A stretch of DNA of 64,000 nucleotides from the NCBI GenBank assembly GCA_002923375.1, contig BEIJ01000005.1:75111-139110 (forward strand), in the 5' to 3' direction. The stretch comes from a bacterium HR33. GTDB lineage: Bacteria > Gemmatimonadota > Gemmatimonadetes > Gemmatimonadales > GWC2-71-9. Below are positions 1-9,786 of the stretch, one piece after another. Every line of letters begins with the position of its first letter. Position 1 is the first letter of the stretch. The position numbers and the translations under genes are program-made. Below the pieces are notes generated by a model. It did no database searches and was not told where the DNA came from. It saw nothing but the letters and a program-made list of their open reading frames with translations.

Positions 1-1571
1 TCTCGGAATTGCACGAAGTTCTCGCGGAACATGGCGGCCAGCTTGCGGGCCTGCTGGTCGTAGCGGTCGGGATCGGACCAAGTAGAGCGAGGATCCAGCA
101 CCTCGCGAGGCACTCCCGGAACCGCCGTAGGAACGGCTATCCGGAAGACCGGATGGAGCACCGTCGGCACGCCATCGAGCGATCCGTCGAGTGCCGCCCT
201 CACCATCGCTCGGGTATGGCTCAGGGCGATCCGGCGTCCCTCTCCGTAAGGCCCTCCGGTCCATCCGGTGTTGACCAGCCAGCAGGCGGTACGGTGGCGG
301 GCTATCCGCTCGCCCAACATCTCGGCGTAAACCTGCGGTCTCAGCGGCAGGAAAGGCGCGCCGAAGCAGGTGGAGAACGTGGCCTGCGGCTCCTTCACCC
401 CCCGCTCGGTCCCCGCGACCTTGGCAGTGTAGCCGGAAAGGAAGTGGTACATCGCCTGCTCCGGTGTGAGCCGGGCGATGGGCGGAAGCACGCCGAAAGC
501 GTCTGCGGTAAGAAAGACGATGTTCCTGGGATGTCCCGCGTAGCCTTCCGGCACGTGATTGGGTATGAAAAAGAGGGGATACGAGGCCCGGGTGTTCTCG
601 GTAATGGAGTCGTCGTCGAAGTCGGGCACCCGGGTGTGGGGATCGACGACCACGTTTTCCAAGATAGTGCCGAAGGTGTGGGTGGCCTTCCAGATTTCGG
701 GTTCCCCTTCCGCTGAAAGGCGGATCACCTTGGCGTAGCATCCTCCTTCGAAATTGAAGACCCCGTCGTCGCTCCAGCCGTGTTCGTCGTCGCCTATGAG
801 GCGGCGGGTAGAGTCCGACGACAGGGTGGTCTTTCCCGTGCCCGAGAGGCCGAAGAAGATCGCCACATCTCCCTCCGCTCCCACGTTGGCCGAGCAGTGC
901 ATCGACAGGACGCCCTGCATGGGGTAGACGTAATTGAGGAGGGTGAAGATCGACTTCTTCATTTCGCCGGCGTACTTGGTTCCTCCGATGAGGACGATTC
1001 TACGGGTCACGTGCACGGCTATAAAGGTCCCGCTTCTAGTGCCGTGGCGTGCGGGATCGGCCTGCATTTCCGGAGCATGGAGCACGATAAAGGAGGGCTC
1101 GAAGCCGGCGAGTTCCGCCTCGCCAGGACGGAGAAACATGTTCCAGACGAACAGGGCGTGCCAGGCGCTGGGAGTTACGAACCTGACTCCCAGCCGGTAA
1201 TCGGGTGCCGCGCCGGCAAAGAGATCCCGCACAACGATTTCCCGGCCGGAGAGGTACTGCACTACGTCCTGGTACAGGAGATCGAAATGTTCGGGCGAGA
1301 TCGGCTGGTTGACTTTTCCCCACCAGATCTGGTTTTCGGATTCGGGTTCCTTGACGATGAACTTGTCGTTGGGCGAGCGTCCGGTATGGGGCGTGGTGAT
1401 AGCGTTGAACGCGCCCCCTGCCACGACCTGCCCCTCGCCCCGCCGAACCGCCATCTCGAACAGCGCGGTGGAGGACGGGTTCCAATGCACCGCTCGCCGG
1501 GGCTTCAGTCCCGGGGCAACGGGGCGGCTCTCTTCGGAAAAAGACGGTTTGGTATCGATTTTGGTCGCCAT
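1..1571 (-). CDS. pckA: ATP-dependent phosphoenolpyruvate carboxykinase (3' end beyond left edge)
   Basis: Converts oxaloacetate plus ATP to phosphoenolpyruvate, CO2 and ADP in the cytoplasm, the entry step of gluconeogenesis. My translation from the ATG at 1571 begins [11 protein letters not shown] and continues with family hallmarks: RSPNDKFIV near residue 65, the kinase-1a P-loop GLSGTGKTT (about 823-850), the metal-site stretch [21 protein letters not shown], and [14 protein letters not shown]. About 523 codons are inside the window against a usual length near 530-540, so only the last residues are missing. It follows the malic enzyme gene by 14 bases on the same strand, so the two are probably one transcript. 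The GTP-dependent type is excluded by these motifs. Confidence 0.96.
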   Translation of the reverse strand, partial: MATKIDTKPSFSEESRPVAPGLKPRRAVHWNPSSTALFEMAVRRGEGQVVAGGAFNAITTPHTGRSPNDKFIVKEPESENQIWWGKVNQPISPEHFDLLYQDVVQYLSGREIVVRDLFAGAAPDYRLGVRFVTPSAWHALFVWNMFLRPGEAELAGFEPSFIVLHAPEMQADPARHGTRSGTFIAVHVTRRIVLIGGTKYAGEMKKSIFTLLNYVYPMQGVLSMHCSANVGAEGDVAIFFGLSGTGKTTLSSDSTRRLIGDDEHGWSDDGVFNFEGGCYAKVIRLSAEGEPEIWKATHTFGTILENVVVDPHTRVPDFDDDSITENTRASYPLFFIPNHVPEGYAGHPRNIVFLTADAFGVLPPIARLTPEQAMYHFLSGYTAKVAGTERGVKEPQATFSTCFGAPFLPLRPQVYAEMLGERIARHRTACWLVNTGWTGGPYGEGRRIALSHTRAMVRAALDGSLDGVPTVLHPVFRIAVPTAVPGVPREVLDPRSTWSDPDRYDQQARKLAAMFRENFVQFR

Positions 1572-1585
1572 AGGATTCCAATTGC

Positions 1586-3856
1586 TCAGGCGGCGCCCGC
1601 AGCCCGCCGCGCCCGTTCCTGCGCGTCTATGGCTGCGATCACCGCGATGTTCACTATGTCGCTCACGTCCGAGTCTCTTTGCAGAACGTGAATCGGCTTG
1701 GCCATTCCCACCAGGATCGGTCCGATCGCCTGGGCGCCGCCGATTCTGGCCAGCAGTTTGTAGCAAATGTTGGCCGCGTTCAGGTCCGGGAAAATTAACA
1801 CATTTGCGGGCCCGCGCAGCCGGGCGAAGGGATAACGATTCTTTAATAAAGATTCCACCACCGCCGTGTCCGCCTGCATTTCTCCGTCCACCGCCAGATC
1901 CGGGTAGCGTTCATGGAGCAGCCGTACCGCTTGGGCCACCTTCTCCGATTCCGGATGGCGGGCGGAGCCGAAGTTGGAAAAGGAAAGTAGGGCTATCTGG
2001 GGCTCGATGCCCAGCTGTCTTACGAAGCCCGCCGCTGCCAGGGTGATGGCCGCCAGGCGCTCGGCGTCGGGGTTTATGTTCACCGTGCAGTCGGCGAAGA
2101 AATAAGTTTCGTTGGGCAGGATCATCATGTAGATGCTGCACAGCGCGTGCTCCTGGTCCGCCACCCCTACGGTTTCCAGGGCGGGCCGGATAGTCTCGGG
2201 GTAGTACATCGCCTCGCCTGCAACCAAGGCGTCGGCGTGTCCCGCGGCCACCATCATGCATCCGAAATAGATCGGGCGGCGCACTCGCTCCCGGGCCTCA
2301 CTGAGTGTAACGCCTTTTCGCTGGCGGCGCTGCCAGTATGCCTGGGCGTAATCTTCCAGGCAGGGCGAGCGCGCGGGGTCGGCCAGCTCGATTCCCTCTA
2401 GCTCTATTCCCTCTTCTTCCGCCAAGCTGCGGATCTCTTCGGTTGTGCCGAGCAGGATGGGATGGGCGATCCCTTCGTCCGCCAGGATGCGGGCGGCGCG
2501 CAGGATTCTCAAATCTTGTCCTTCGGGGAACACGATTCTGCGGGGGTCGGAGGCTGCGCGGGTGCTCAGGGCCCGCATCACCGCCCGGACGCGGCCGAGC
2601 CTGGCCTCCAGGGATGCCCGATACTCCAAAGCGTCGATGGTGATCCCGGCCACGTCAGACGCCACTGCAGCCCACGCCACCGCCGGGGCCACCCACAGCA
2701 GGACCCGGGGATCGAACGGCTTGGGGATTATGTAATCGGGGCCGAATCGGAGGCGTTCCAGCCCGTAGGCGCGGGTTACCGATTCCGGCACATCTTCCCG
2801 CGCGAGTTCAGCCAGGGCTCGGGTGGCGGCCAGTTTCATTTCCTCGTTTATGGCCCGGGCACGAACGTCCAGGGCGCCTCTGAAAATGAAGGGGAAGCCG
2901 AGGACGTTGTTCACCTGGTTGGGATAGTCGGAGCGGCCGGTGGCGATGATGGCATCGGGCCTGGCCTCCCGGGCTTCTTCCGGCATGATTTCCGGTATCG
3001 GGTTGGCGAGGGCGAAGATGATCGGCCGCGGCGCCATGCGCTTGAGCATGCGGGGTGTGAGTATGCCGCCCACCGAAAGTCCCACGAAGACATCGGCGTC
3101 CTCCAGAGCCCGCTCCAGATCCAAGTCGGAGTCCGCCACGGCGAAGCGGGCCCGGTAGGGATCCAGGTCGCCCCGGCCCCGGTGGATCAGGCCGTCTTTG
3201 TCGAACATTACGATGTTTTCGCGCTTTACTCCCAGGCGGACGTAGTGCTCCGCGGTGGCGATTCCCGCAGCCCCCGCTCCCACGAATACGACGCGCACTT
3301 TGTCGATATTCTTGTTTTGGAGCTCGAGCGCGTTGATCAAGGCCGCGCCGGTGATGATCGCCGTGCCGTGCTGGTCGTCGTGGAAGACGGGGATTCTCAG
3401 AAGTTCGCGAAGCTTCTCCTCGATATAAAAACAATCCGGAGCGCGGATATCTTCCAGGTTGATCCCTCCCACCGAGGGTTCCAGAAGGCGGCAGAAACGG
3501 ATCACGTCTTCCGGATCTTCGGAGTCCACTTCCAGATCGAATACGTCTATGTCGGCGAAGGTCTTGAAGAGAACCGCCTTGCCTTCCATGACCGGTTTTG
3601 CGGCGAGGGGACCGAGGTTGCCGAGTCCGAGGATCGCGGTGCCGTTGGTGACCACGGCCACGAGGTTCCCGCGGGCGGTGTAGGCGAAGGCGTCCTCGGG
3701 ATTGCGGGCGATTTCCCGGCAGGGTTCCGCCACTCCGGGGGTGTAGGCCAGTGAGAGGTCGCGCTGGTCTCTAAAGGGCTTGGATGCTACGACCTGGATC
3801 TTTCCGGGGCGGCCCGCGGAATGGTACGCGAGGGCGTCCTCGCGCCGAATAGGCAT
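1586..3856 (-). CDS. maeB: NADP-type malic enzyme with C-terminal phosphotransacetylase-like domain
   Basis: Oxidatively decarboxylates malate to pyruvate with reduction of NAD(P). At 756 residues it has the MaeB layout: malic enzyme domain about 1-425 (AYTPGVAEP near 37, catalytic lysine in KPVMEGKA, metal-site EDIRAPDCF and DDQHGTA, nucleotide fold [14 protein letters not shown]), then a phosphotransacetylase-like domain about 430-756 starting [16 protein letters not shown]. In this family the second domain is generally regulatory rather than an acetyltransferase. The start ATG at 3856 gives the normal N-terminus [12 protein letters not shown]. It ends 14 bases before pckA, which links malate-to-pyruvate and oxaloacetate-to-PEP fluxes in one unit. 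Confidence 0.95.
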   Translation of the reverse strand: MPIRREDALAYHSAGRPGKIQVVASKPFRDQRDLSLAYTPGVAEPCREIARNPEDAFAYTARGNLVAVVTNGTAILGLGNLGPLAAKPVMEGKAVLFKTFADIDVFDLEVDSEDPEDVIRFCRLLEPSVGGINLEDIRAPDCFYIEEKLRELLRIPVFHDDQHGTAIITGAALINALELQNKNIDKVRVVFVGAGAAGIATAEHYVRLGVKRENIVMFDKDGLIHRGRGDLDPYRARFAVADSDLDLERALEDADVFVGLSVGGILTPRMLKRMAPRPIIFALANPIPEIMPEEAREARPDAIIATGRSDYPNQVNNVLGFPFIFRGALDVRARAINEEMKLAATRALAELAREDVPESVTRAYGLERLRFGPDYIIPKPFDPRVLLWVAPAVAWAAVASDVAGITIDALEYRASLEARLGRVRAVMRALSTRAASDPRRIVFPEGQDLRILRAARILADEGIAHPILLGTTEEIRSLAEEEGIELEGIELADPARSPCLEDYAQAYWQRRQRKGVTLSEARERVRRPIYFGCMMVAAGHADALVAGEAMYYPETIRPALETVGVADQEHALCSIYMMILPNETYFFADCTVNINPDAERLAAITLAAAGFVRQLGIEPQIALLSFSNFGSARHPESEKVAQAVRLLHERYPDLAVDGEMQADTAVVESLLKNRYPFARLRGPANVLIFPDLNAANICYKLLARIGGAQAIGPILVGMAKPIHVLQRDSDVSDIVNIAVIAAIDAQERARRAAGAA

Positions 3857-3920
3857 ACGGTGAATCTCTGCGGTTCGGGAAAGCTAGGCTAGGGCCCCGG
3901 GTTGGGGGTGTCAAGCGCGA

Positions 3921-4757
3921 TCATGGTACGCCTCTGGCAGTGAGCCAGCGCCGCACCCCGCTCGCCAGCAGCAACACCAAACCGAACATGCAGACGATAA
4001 GCGGCCCGGTAGGCAGATCGTAGCGGAAAGACAACGTGATTCCCAGGGCCGAAGCCAGCGCCGCCGAGCCCCAGCTTATGGTGACCAAGGCCGCAGTCTT
4101 GCGGCTGAAGAGGAAAGCTATGACTGCCGGTACTACCAGAAAGGTGAAGACCAACAGCACTCCGGCGATGGGCACCGCCAGGGTGATCACGATGCCGAAG
4201 GACAGGTAAAAGAGGAAGTCCCACCAGCGCACTTTCCATCCCCGCGCGAGGGCTTCTTCCTCCTGTAGAGAGATGGTCAAGAAGCGATCTCGCAGGAAGT
4301 AGTGGAACAGTCCGATGGCGGAGTAGGCGAGGGCCAGCTTGAGGATGTCTCCCCAGGTGACCCAGAGGATGCTTCCGACCAGGGATTCCTTGATCGTTTC
4401 CGCTCCGGCTGGTGCTTGGTCGGCCACCAGAATCGCCGCGGCGGTGGCGACCACGTAAACGATCCCGATGATCGCTTCCTGAGGTACCCGCCGCTTTCCG
4501 GGGTCGGTGCGGGTCATGGCGAAAATGAAGGCGCCGAGCGTGGTAAATGCCAGGGCGAAGACGTAGGCCGTGGGAGAGTCCGTAGCCACGTTGAAGAGCA
4601 GGGCGCTGGTTGCACCGAGGGCGGCCATCTGGGCGAGGGAAAGATCCACGAAGATGACCTCCCGGGCGATGATGTGGACGCCCAAGTACGCCAGCATGGC
4701 GTTCAGTACCAGACAGGCGACAAAGGGTGCCGCCATCAATTGGACCATGTCCGACAT
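3921..4757 (-). CDS. Metal (Zn/Mn) ABC transporter permease, ABC-3 family
   Basis: Inner-membrane channel subunit of a high-affinity zinc or manganese importer. The 278-residue product is nearly all hydrophobic with about eight predicted segments. It shows ABC-3 family features: an N-terminal VDLSLAQMAALGATSA region and, late in the protein, GIVITLAVPIAGVLLVFTFLVVPA. It lies 22 bases downstream of the binding-protein gene and is probably translated from the same mRNA. No ATP-binding subunit is encoded on either side; the next gene is maeB. The metal cannot be decided from sequence alone. Confidence 0.9.
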   Translation of the reverse strand: MSDMVQLMAAPFVACLVLNAMLAYLGVHIIAREVIFVDLSLAQMAALGATSALLFNVATDSPTAYVFALAFTTLGAFIFAMTRTDPGKRRVPQEAIIGIVYVVATAAAILVADQAPAGAETIKESLVGSILWVTWGDILKLALAYSAIGLFHYFLRDRFLTISLQEEEALARGWKVRWWDFLFYLSFGIVITLAVPIAGVLLVFTFLVVPAVIAFLFSRKTAALVTISWGSAALASALGITLSFRYDLPTGPLIVCMFGLVLLLASGVRRWLTARGVP

Positions 4758-4779
4758 CGCTGCTTCCCCTCCGTTCCGG

Positions 4780-5823
4780 TCAGCGATCGCCTTGGGCCGC
4801 CCGGAAGGCGGCGGCCAGCTCTCGGACCCAGAGACTCACCAAGTCGATGTAGGTGTCGGTGCCCGGCGCCCCGCCCACGTTGGACGGGACGATCACCGCC
4901 CGAGCCCCGGTGCGCTGCGCTACGGAAAGCACCTGGTTGCGGTCGTAATAGTTGGTGGAAAAGAGCACCGGGATCTTTTCCCGCCGCATGAGATCGATTA
5001 CCTCGGCCACATGTCGCGGGGTGGGCGGTATCAACGGCTTGGGCTCGATGTACTCGACACAGGGGATTCCGAAAGCGCGGCTGAAGTAGTCCCACTCCTT
5101 GTGGTAGCAGACCATCTTCTTGCCGCGGAAAACTTCGCTTTCCTTGAGCCAGCCGCCGGCCCGCTCGATCAGGGGGCGTCCCTGGAAGCTCTGGGAGGTG
5201 AGAAAGTCCAAGAGTTTGCCCTGAGCTCCCAGGTCTATGATCGTCTCCAGGCCCAGCAGCCGGACCAGTTCGTCGCCCACGTAGGCGCGGATTACCCGTT
5301 CGGTCCAGTCGCGGTAGCGGGCATCGAAGTACTCCGAATGCTCCGGAGCTACCCGCTTGAGCCCGGTCAGTATGTTGCGCCCGATGATCACCGCGTTGAC
5401 GGGATCGGTCCACAGATGCGGGTTGCCGTAGATGTGGACGTCTCCCTGGGTTCGGCTGGTGGTGGCGGGCACGTCGAGGAGCTGGATCCCGGGATAGGCG
5501 GTGACGAATCCCGGGGCGCCGCTGGCGATGTTGGGGTTGGCGGCTTTGTCCACCAGAGCCGGAACCCACAGCTCCAGGTCGAGCCCGGTGGTGACGAACA
5601 AGTCGGCGCGGCGGAGCAACAAAGCGAAACTGGGCCGCGGCTGCACGAAGTGGGGATTTTCGTCCCCTTCGGCTATGGCTACCACTTCCGCCCGGTCTCC
5701 GGCGATCTCCCGGGCGATAGCCGCGTAAGTCGTAAGCGAGGTCACCACTCGGATCGGATCGCCGCTGGGAGCGGGATCGGCTCCGAGGGGCGACAGCAGC
5801 ATGAGGATCGCAAGGAGTTTCAT
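4780..5823 (-). CDS. Metal ABC transporter substrate-binding protein, ZnuA/TroA family
   Basis: Periplasmic receptor delivering zinc or manganese to the permease next door. The chosen ATG at 5823 gives MKLLAILMLLSPLGADPAPS, a short signal peptide; the open frame continues upstream but only antisense to the barrel gene. It is 347 residues. Candidate metal ligands are histidines in ENPHFVQ, GNPHLWTDPVN and CYHKEWDYF, spaced as in cluster A-I proteins. There is no long His-rich loop of the kind in many ZnuA proteins, so manganese or iron is also possible. It starts 2 bases after the barrel gene's stop. Confidence 0.9.
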   Translation of the reverse strand: MKLLAILMLLSPLGADPAPSGDPIRVVTSLTTYAAIAREIAGDRAEVVAIAEGDENPHFVQPRPSFALLLRRADLFVTTGLDLELWVPALVDKAANPNIASGAPGFVTAYPGIQLLDVPATTSRTQGDVHIYGNPHLWTDPVNAVIIGRNILTGLKRVAPEHSEYFDARYRDWTERVIRAYVGDELVRLLGLETIIDLGAQGKLLDFLTSQSFQGRPLIERAGGWLKESEVFRGKKMVCYHKEWDYFSRAFGIPCVEYIEPKPLIPPTPRHVAEVIDLMRREKIPVLFSTNYYDRNQVLSVAQRTGARAVIVPSNVGGAPGTDTYIDLVSLWVRELAAAFRAAQGDR

Positions 5824-5825
5824 CG

Positions 5826-7058
5826 TCAGTAGATCTCGTGTTTGTGGGGTCCGATAGACCATACAGCCTGAATTACCCAACGATCCGGGCCATCCTTGGG
5901 ACGCTGCCACTCGGCCCGGAAATAAACCCACTCGCTCTGCCACCACGTGATGTGAGGACTGATCTGCCAGTGGCGGACACCGGGAGCGAGCTCCACCAGA
6001 TCGTACTGCGCTCCTACATACCACTGGCGTCCCAGTTGATACAGGGCGTTGACATAACCCCCGAGCCGGGTTTCGCTGGTTCCCGCCACTTCGCGGGTCA
6101 GGGCGTATCCCTCGCCCCGAAGAGTGAACGAGCGGTACATCGCCCGTTCCGGCGGGCGCCAGCTGAAACGGGCGTCGAATCCCACCACCCGGGTCTTGAG
6201 ATCGGCGTCGGGGTTTTCGCCGTAAAGCCCGGAAGCCCCCAGTTGGAAAAAGCTCGAGCGGCTGAGCTCCCAGTGGGCGTTGAGGTGTCCCAGCCCGGAA
6301 AGGCGGTTGCCCCCGTCGAACAGCACCTCGTTGTCCGCCAGGGTGACCTGCCCCCACAGCTCGTAAGTACCTGCGGCGCCGCCCCCAAAGGGCGCTACCC
6401 AGTAGAGCCCCACCCCGTTGCCCACCAATCCTTCTTCGCCGAAGAATTCGCGCAGGACCAGGGGATATTCGCTTCCCGGTATCGCGTGGGAATGCCAGCG
6501 GTTCAGCTCGCCCATCTGCTGGCGGAAGCGGCCGACGTCCAGGCGCAGCCGCCCGGGGAGCGCGGTCCAGTAGGCGTAGGCTTCTTCCAGATCGATTTCC
6601 CCTTCTTCCAGCGAGAGGAAGATCTTGGTGTTGGAGTAAGGATCCAGCGCGGACTGAAACGAAAACTCGAACTCCCGTACTTCCACGTTGTCCTGGACCG
6701 GGGCGTCTCGGTCGGCGTGAACTCTAACGTCTCCGGTGACGCTGATCTCCGGATTGAGCCGGTTGAGATCCCGGGAGCGCTCGACGAACTGGGGAGTCGG
6801 CGCGGCTGCCGCGGGAGCGGTGTCCCTCTGGGCGGCGGCCGCTCGGGCTGCGGCCCGGAGCGCCGCCAGCTCGTCCTCGGGCGAGGCGGTATCCGCAGCC
6901 TGGGGAGACAGCTGCCGGACGAGCTGTTCGAGGGAATCGATCCGCGCCTTGAGCCGGGCCAGTTCCCGGGCCAGGGAGTCGCTCTGGCTCGGCGGCGCCT
7001 GGGCCTGGGCCGAAAGGGCTGCGCCAAACAACAATGCAACGATTGGTATCGCTCGCAT
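5826..7058 (-). CDS. Outer-membrane beta-barrel protein (porin-like) of the metal-uptake cluster
   Basis: Probable outer-membrane channel. From the ATG at 7058 the 410-residue product has a signal peptide (MRAIPIVALLFGAALSAQAQ), a coiled coil of about 30 residues (LARELARLKARIDSLEQLV), an Ala/Pro linker, then alternating aromatic and charged strands typical of a barrel, ending in a Tyr. An earlier in-frame TTG at 7082 is possible, but AGAGGTGG lies about 8 bases before the ATG and decides the start. Immediate linkage to the binding protein (2-base gap) suggests it passes metal or metal chelates. I recognise the general porin type, not a precise family. Confidence 0.75.
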   Translation of the reverse strand: MRAIPIVALLFGAALSAQAQAPPSQSDSLARELARLKARIDSLEQLVRQLSPQAADTASPEDELAALRAAARAAAAQRDTAPAAAAPTPQFVERSRDLNRLNPEISVTGDVRVHADRDAPVQDNVEVREFEFSFQSALDPYSNTKIFLSLEEGEIDLEEAYAYWTALPGRLRLDVGRFRQQMGELNRWHSHAIPGSEYPLVLREFFGEEGLVGNGVGLYWVAPFGGGAAGTYELWGQVTLADNEVLFDGGNRLSGLGHLNAHWELSRSSFFQLGASGLYGENPDADLKTRVVGFDARFSWRPPERAMYRSFTLRGEGYALTREVAGTSETRLGGYVNALYQLGRQWYVGAQYDLVELAPGVRHWQISPHITWWQSEWVYFRAEWQRPKDGPDRWVIQAVWSIGPHKHEIY

Positions 7059-7152
7059 AAGCGTCCACCTCTTGCTGATCAAACTGGAAATGCGGCTGCC
7101 GGCATGCTACACGGCGGCCAGTGCCAGTTGCCGAATCGGGGTGCAGCCGGGG

Positions 7153-7503
7153 TCAGGCGGCCGGTGGAGCCCGCGCGCTTAGGCGAGAAAATCCCTCGTA
7201 AGGTGAAAACGGATCGGGTCCGGGAGCGGGCTCTCCGCCCGTTTCAGGAGGCGGGCCGTCCAGGAGAGTGCGTACCGGACCCGAGGGAAGCTGGTAGTTG
7301 GAAGCACTGAGGCAGAGCCTGTCGCTGTGGATCCGGGGGCACTGGGCGGTGTGGCTGGATTCGAGCTTGAGTTCCGATTGCAGGACTTCGTTTTTGGCAT
7401 GCACTAAGGGAGTGACTGCCGTGGCCGCCAAGTGGAGCGTCATCGCCGCCACCGCAGCCAGCCTCGCAAACCGCGATCGCGTGCCTACGATCGGATCCAT
7501 CAT
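7153..7503 (-). CDS. Small secreted His/Cys protein, hypothetical
   Basis: A 116-residue protein with a hydrophobic N-terminus (LAAVAAMTLHLAATAVTPLVHA) resembling a signal peptide. It is followed by a short His/Cys segment, SSHTAQCPRIHSDRLCLSAS, and a Pro/Gly-rich tail. Spacing of His and Cys is compatible with metal binding, which fits its place at the head of the metal-uptake cluster. Start could be either ATG at 7503 or 7500, or the ATG at 7443. I do not recognise a named family. The 94 bases between it and the barrel gene show no obvious signal. Confidence 0.55.
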   Translation of the reverse strand: MMDPIVGTRSRFARLAAVAAMTLHLAATAVTPLVHAKNEVLQSELKLESSHTAQCPRIHSDRLCLSASNYQLPSGPVRTLLDGPPPETGGEPAPGPDPFSPYEGFSRLSARAPPAA

Positions 7504-7544
7504 CGGCTCAAACTAAATGCCGGTGCCCAAGTTGTGTAGGGCGC

Positions 7545-8627
7545 CTATCGCTTCACCGCCTCGATCAGAAGCTCGCCCACCCTGCTGCTCGTAAGGATGC
7601 CCGCGAACCGCTCTGCTCCCGGGCCCCCGGCGAAGAGTGGAACCATCTCGCCGGTGTGAGAGTTGGTGGTGTAACCGCCCGTGATCATCCCGGTGGAGTC
7701 GGGCTGGATTGCCAGGCCGCCGGTTTCGTGATCGGCTACCACCACGATCAACGTTTCCGGGCGGCCGCGCTGGTATTCTATGGCGGCGCCGATTGCCTGG
7801 TCGAAATCCAACATCTCGTCGATCACTTCCTGGAGCGGAGCGTTCTCGTGGCCGCGCCAGTCCGGCTGGGATCCTTCCACCATCAGGAAGAACCCTTCGG
7901 GATTCCGAGTCAGGACCGCCAAAGCGGCGAGGGTCATGTCGGCCAGGGAGGGGGATCGCCCCATGGCTTTGGGCATACCCTGTTCGGCGAACAGTCCGAG
8001 GAGCCGCGCGGGTCCCCGCTTGGCCACCGGGAGCAACGAATCGGGAGAGGTTACGTAGGTGTAAGAGCGCAGCATTTGACCCAGGAGGTCCTGCCCGTCC
8101 GGTCTCTGGGCGGGGTCGAAGAACCTCCTGCCGCCTCCGAGCAGCACGGTTATTTCCTGCCGCGCCATCTGGGATGCGATCTCGAACTCTTCCGCGCGGC
8201 TGGCAACATGGGCCGCGAAGGAGGCGGGTGTTGCATGGGTGATGCTGGAAGTGGCCACCAGTCCGGTGGCCAGGCCCCGCTCCCGGGCGATCTCCAGAAC
8301 CGTCTTGCGCGGCAGGGAGTCCGGTCCCACGCCGATGGCCCCGTTGTACGTGCGGACACCGGTGGCGTAAGCGGTAGCTCCGGCCGCGCTGTCGGTGATG
8401 TAGCTGGTGCTACGAGTGTCCACCAAACCCACAACCGGGAGCTTTTGCACGGAGAGAGCGTCCGCGGCGAAGAGCGCTGCGGTCCAGTAGGCGATTCCGA
8501 CCCCGTCGCCGATGAAAAGTATCACTCGGGTGGGAGTGCGCCGCTGCTGCGCCTCCAGTCGATGCGCGGCTGGCTGAATCGCGAGAATCGCCAGAAACGC
8601 TACGGTGTAACGGTAAATGGCTTTCAT
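7545..8627 (-). CDS. Alkaline phosphatase (PhoA-type), secreted
   Basis: Periplasmic phosphomonoesterase with two zinc and one magnesium sites. From the ATG at 8627 the 360-residue product carries a signal peptide (MKAIYRYTVAFLAILAIQPAAHRLEAQ). Family motifs are LFIGDGVG (metal Asp), ITDSAAGATAYATG with the nucleophile Ser, SSITHATPASF, SQPDWRGHEN, VVADHETGG and SHTGEMVPLF with metal ligands. An upstream extension exists but would bury the signal peptide; GGAAAGG lies about 12 bases before the chosen ATG. It is somewhat shorter than E. coli PhoA. It may be cotranscribed with nothing upstream, since nfo ends 110 bases away. Confidence 0.93.
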   Translation of the reverse strand: MKAIYRYTVAFLAILAIQPAAHRLEAQQRRTPTRVILFIGDGVGIAYWTAALFAADALSVQKLPVVGLVDTRSTSYITDSAAGATAYATGVRTYNGAIGVGPDSLPRKTVLEIARERGLATGLVATSSITHATPASFAAHVASRAEEFEIASQMARQEITVLLGGGRRFFDPAQRPDGQDLLGQMLRSYTYVTSPDSLLPVAKRGPARLLGLFAEQGMPKAMGRSPSLADMTLAALAVLTRNPEGFFLMVEGSQPDWRGHENAPLQEVIDEMLDFDQAIGAAIEYQRGRPETLIVVVADHETGGLAIQPDSTGMITGGYTTNSHTGEMVPLFAGGPGAERFAGILTSSRVGELLIEAVKR

Positions 8628-8737
8628 GTTGCAGTTATACCTTTCCCAGAGACTGAGAGTTCGGTTTAGAAGGACTTTTCTTGCCTTCCCTACCTCCCTT
8701 TTCAAAGGCGCGCCGTAAAACTTCTCTGCCCGATCAG

Positions 8738-9613
8738 CTAAGGTTCCTTGCGGCTCGGCCTTCGGTTGCTCGCGTACGCTCTCAGGCGCCGCAGCATCCG
8801 GCGATCGTGCCGGACCGGATCGTCCCCTTTGGGCGTTTCGATGATCTTGATCACCGAGTCGAATCGCCGATCGCGCATTATGCGCCGGAACGGTTCAGGT
8901 CCCAGCTCGCCTTCGCCGATCCAGGCGTGGCGATCGCGGCGCGAGCCTAAGGGGTACCGGGAGTCGTTGAGGTGCAGGCAACGAAGGTGCCGCAGACCTA
9001 TAATTCGGTCCCACTCCTTCCAGACCCCGTCAAAATCGCGCGCCAGATCGTATCCGGCAGCGTAAATATGGCAAGTATCGGCGCAAAAGCCTACGCGCCG
9101 GCGCCAGGGCTCCCTGATCAGCCGGCGCAATCGGGCGAGTTCCTCGAACCGCCAGCCCAATGCGGTGCCGGTTCCCGCGGTGGTCTCGATCAAGATGGAA
9201 GGCCCCGCCACGGCCTGCAGGCAGCGCTGGTAAGCGGCGGCGTTGCGGCGCAGTCCGGCTTCAAGGTCGTCGTGGAAGTTGCCCGGATGAGTGACCACAT
9301 AAGGAATGCCCAGCCGGCTGCATCTCTCGAGTTCTTTGCGGAAAGCCGCCACCGAGCGGCGCCACAGAACCGGGTCCGGAGACGCCAGGTTGATCAAATA
9401 AGCATCGTGCGAGACCACCGCGAGCAGCCCGTTTGCTTTCACCGATTCCCGAAATCGGGCGACCGCCGCATCGTCCAGCTTGGGCTCGCGCCACTGATTG
9501 GGACTCTTGGTGAACACCTGGACAGCCGTGGCTCCGATCTCCCGCGCTCTGGCCGCTGCCAGATGCAGGCCTCCGGCCACGGACACATGGGCCCCTAAGA
9601 GAAGCTGACTCAT
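8738..9613 (-). CDS. nfo: Deoxyribonuclease IV (AP endonuclease, Nfo/EndoIV)
   Basis: Cleaves DNA 5' to abasic sites in base excision repair, using three zinc ions. The 291-residue protein starts MSQLLLGAHVSVAGGL and contains the family blocks QVFTKSPNQWREP, VVTHPGNFHDD, ILIETTAGTGTALGWRFEEL, FCADTCHIYAAGYD and CLHLNDSRYPLGSRRDRHAWIGEGELG, with the expected His, Glu and Asp ligands. Length is close to the usual 280. AAGGTG sits 10 bases before the ATG. The final PKGDDPVRHD is shorter than the usual ETP block but intact. Confidence 0.95.
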   Translation of the reverse strand: MSQLLLGAHVSVAGGLHLAAARAREIGATAVQVFTKSPNQWREPKLDDAAVARFRESVKANGLLAVVSHDAYLINLASPDPVLWRRSVAAFRKELERCSRLGIPYVVTHPGNFHDDLEAGLRRNAAAYQRCLQAVAGPSILIETTAGTGTALGWRFEELARLRRLIREPWRRRVGFCADTCHIYAAGYDLARDFDGVWKEWDRIIGLRHLRCLHLNDSRYPLGSRRDRHAWIGEGELGPEPFRRIMRDRRFDSVIKIIETPKGDDPVRHDRRMLRRLRAYASNRRPSRKEP

Positions 9614-9627
9614 TTCACCCGCACCTT

Positions 9628-9727
9628 GTAGGAGGGGGAAGATAACTCGGGCAGCCTCGGGTTACCCGACAGCGTGGCGCGGGTCATGAGGCCGCGCCTC
9701 AGTAAGAGCGGGAAGCTAACTCGGGCA
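9628..9727. repeat. Imperfect 26-bp direct repeat between nfo and the TetR gene
   Basis: Two copies, 9628-9653 and 9702-9727, match at 23 of 26 positions and share AACTCGGGCA. The left copy contains the promoter-like AAGATAACTCGG of nfo on the minus strand; the right copy has AAGCTAACTCGG. They could be a duplicated promoter or regulator site. Confidence 0.5.
9639..9650 (-). promoter_or_regulatory. Putative -10 promoter element of nfo
   Basis: Read on the minus strand this is CCGAGTTATCTT, with TATCTT as the -10 hexamer about 26 bases before the nfo ATG. No convincing -35 is seen. The same element occurs before the M28 peptidase gene and before the TPP riboswitch. Confidence 0.4.
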
Positions 9728-9786
9728 CCGCACCTGCGAGTGCCGTTCGCTGGCTTGCGCGGGACCGAGGGCATCGATAAATTCAG

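Noticed and set aside
9-716. Long open frame on the plus strand opposite pckA
   Set aside because: The minus strand encodes clear PEP carboxykinase motifs through this stretch; the plus frame is a by-product of GC-rich codons.
2462-3754. 430-codon plus-strand frame opposite maeB
   Set aside because: The antisense of a well-defined malic enzyme; no motifs and poor composition.
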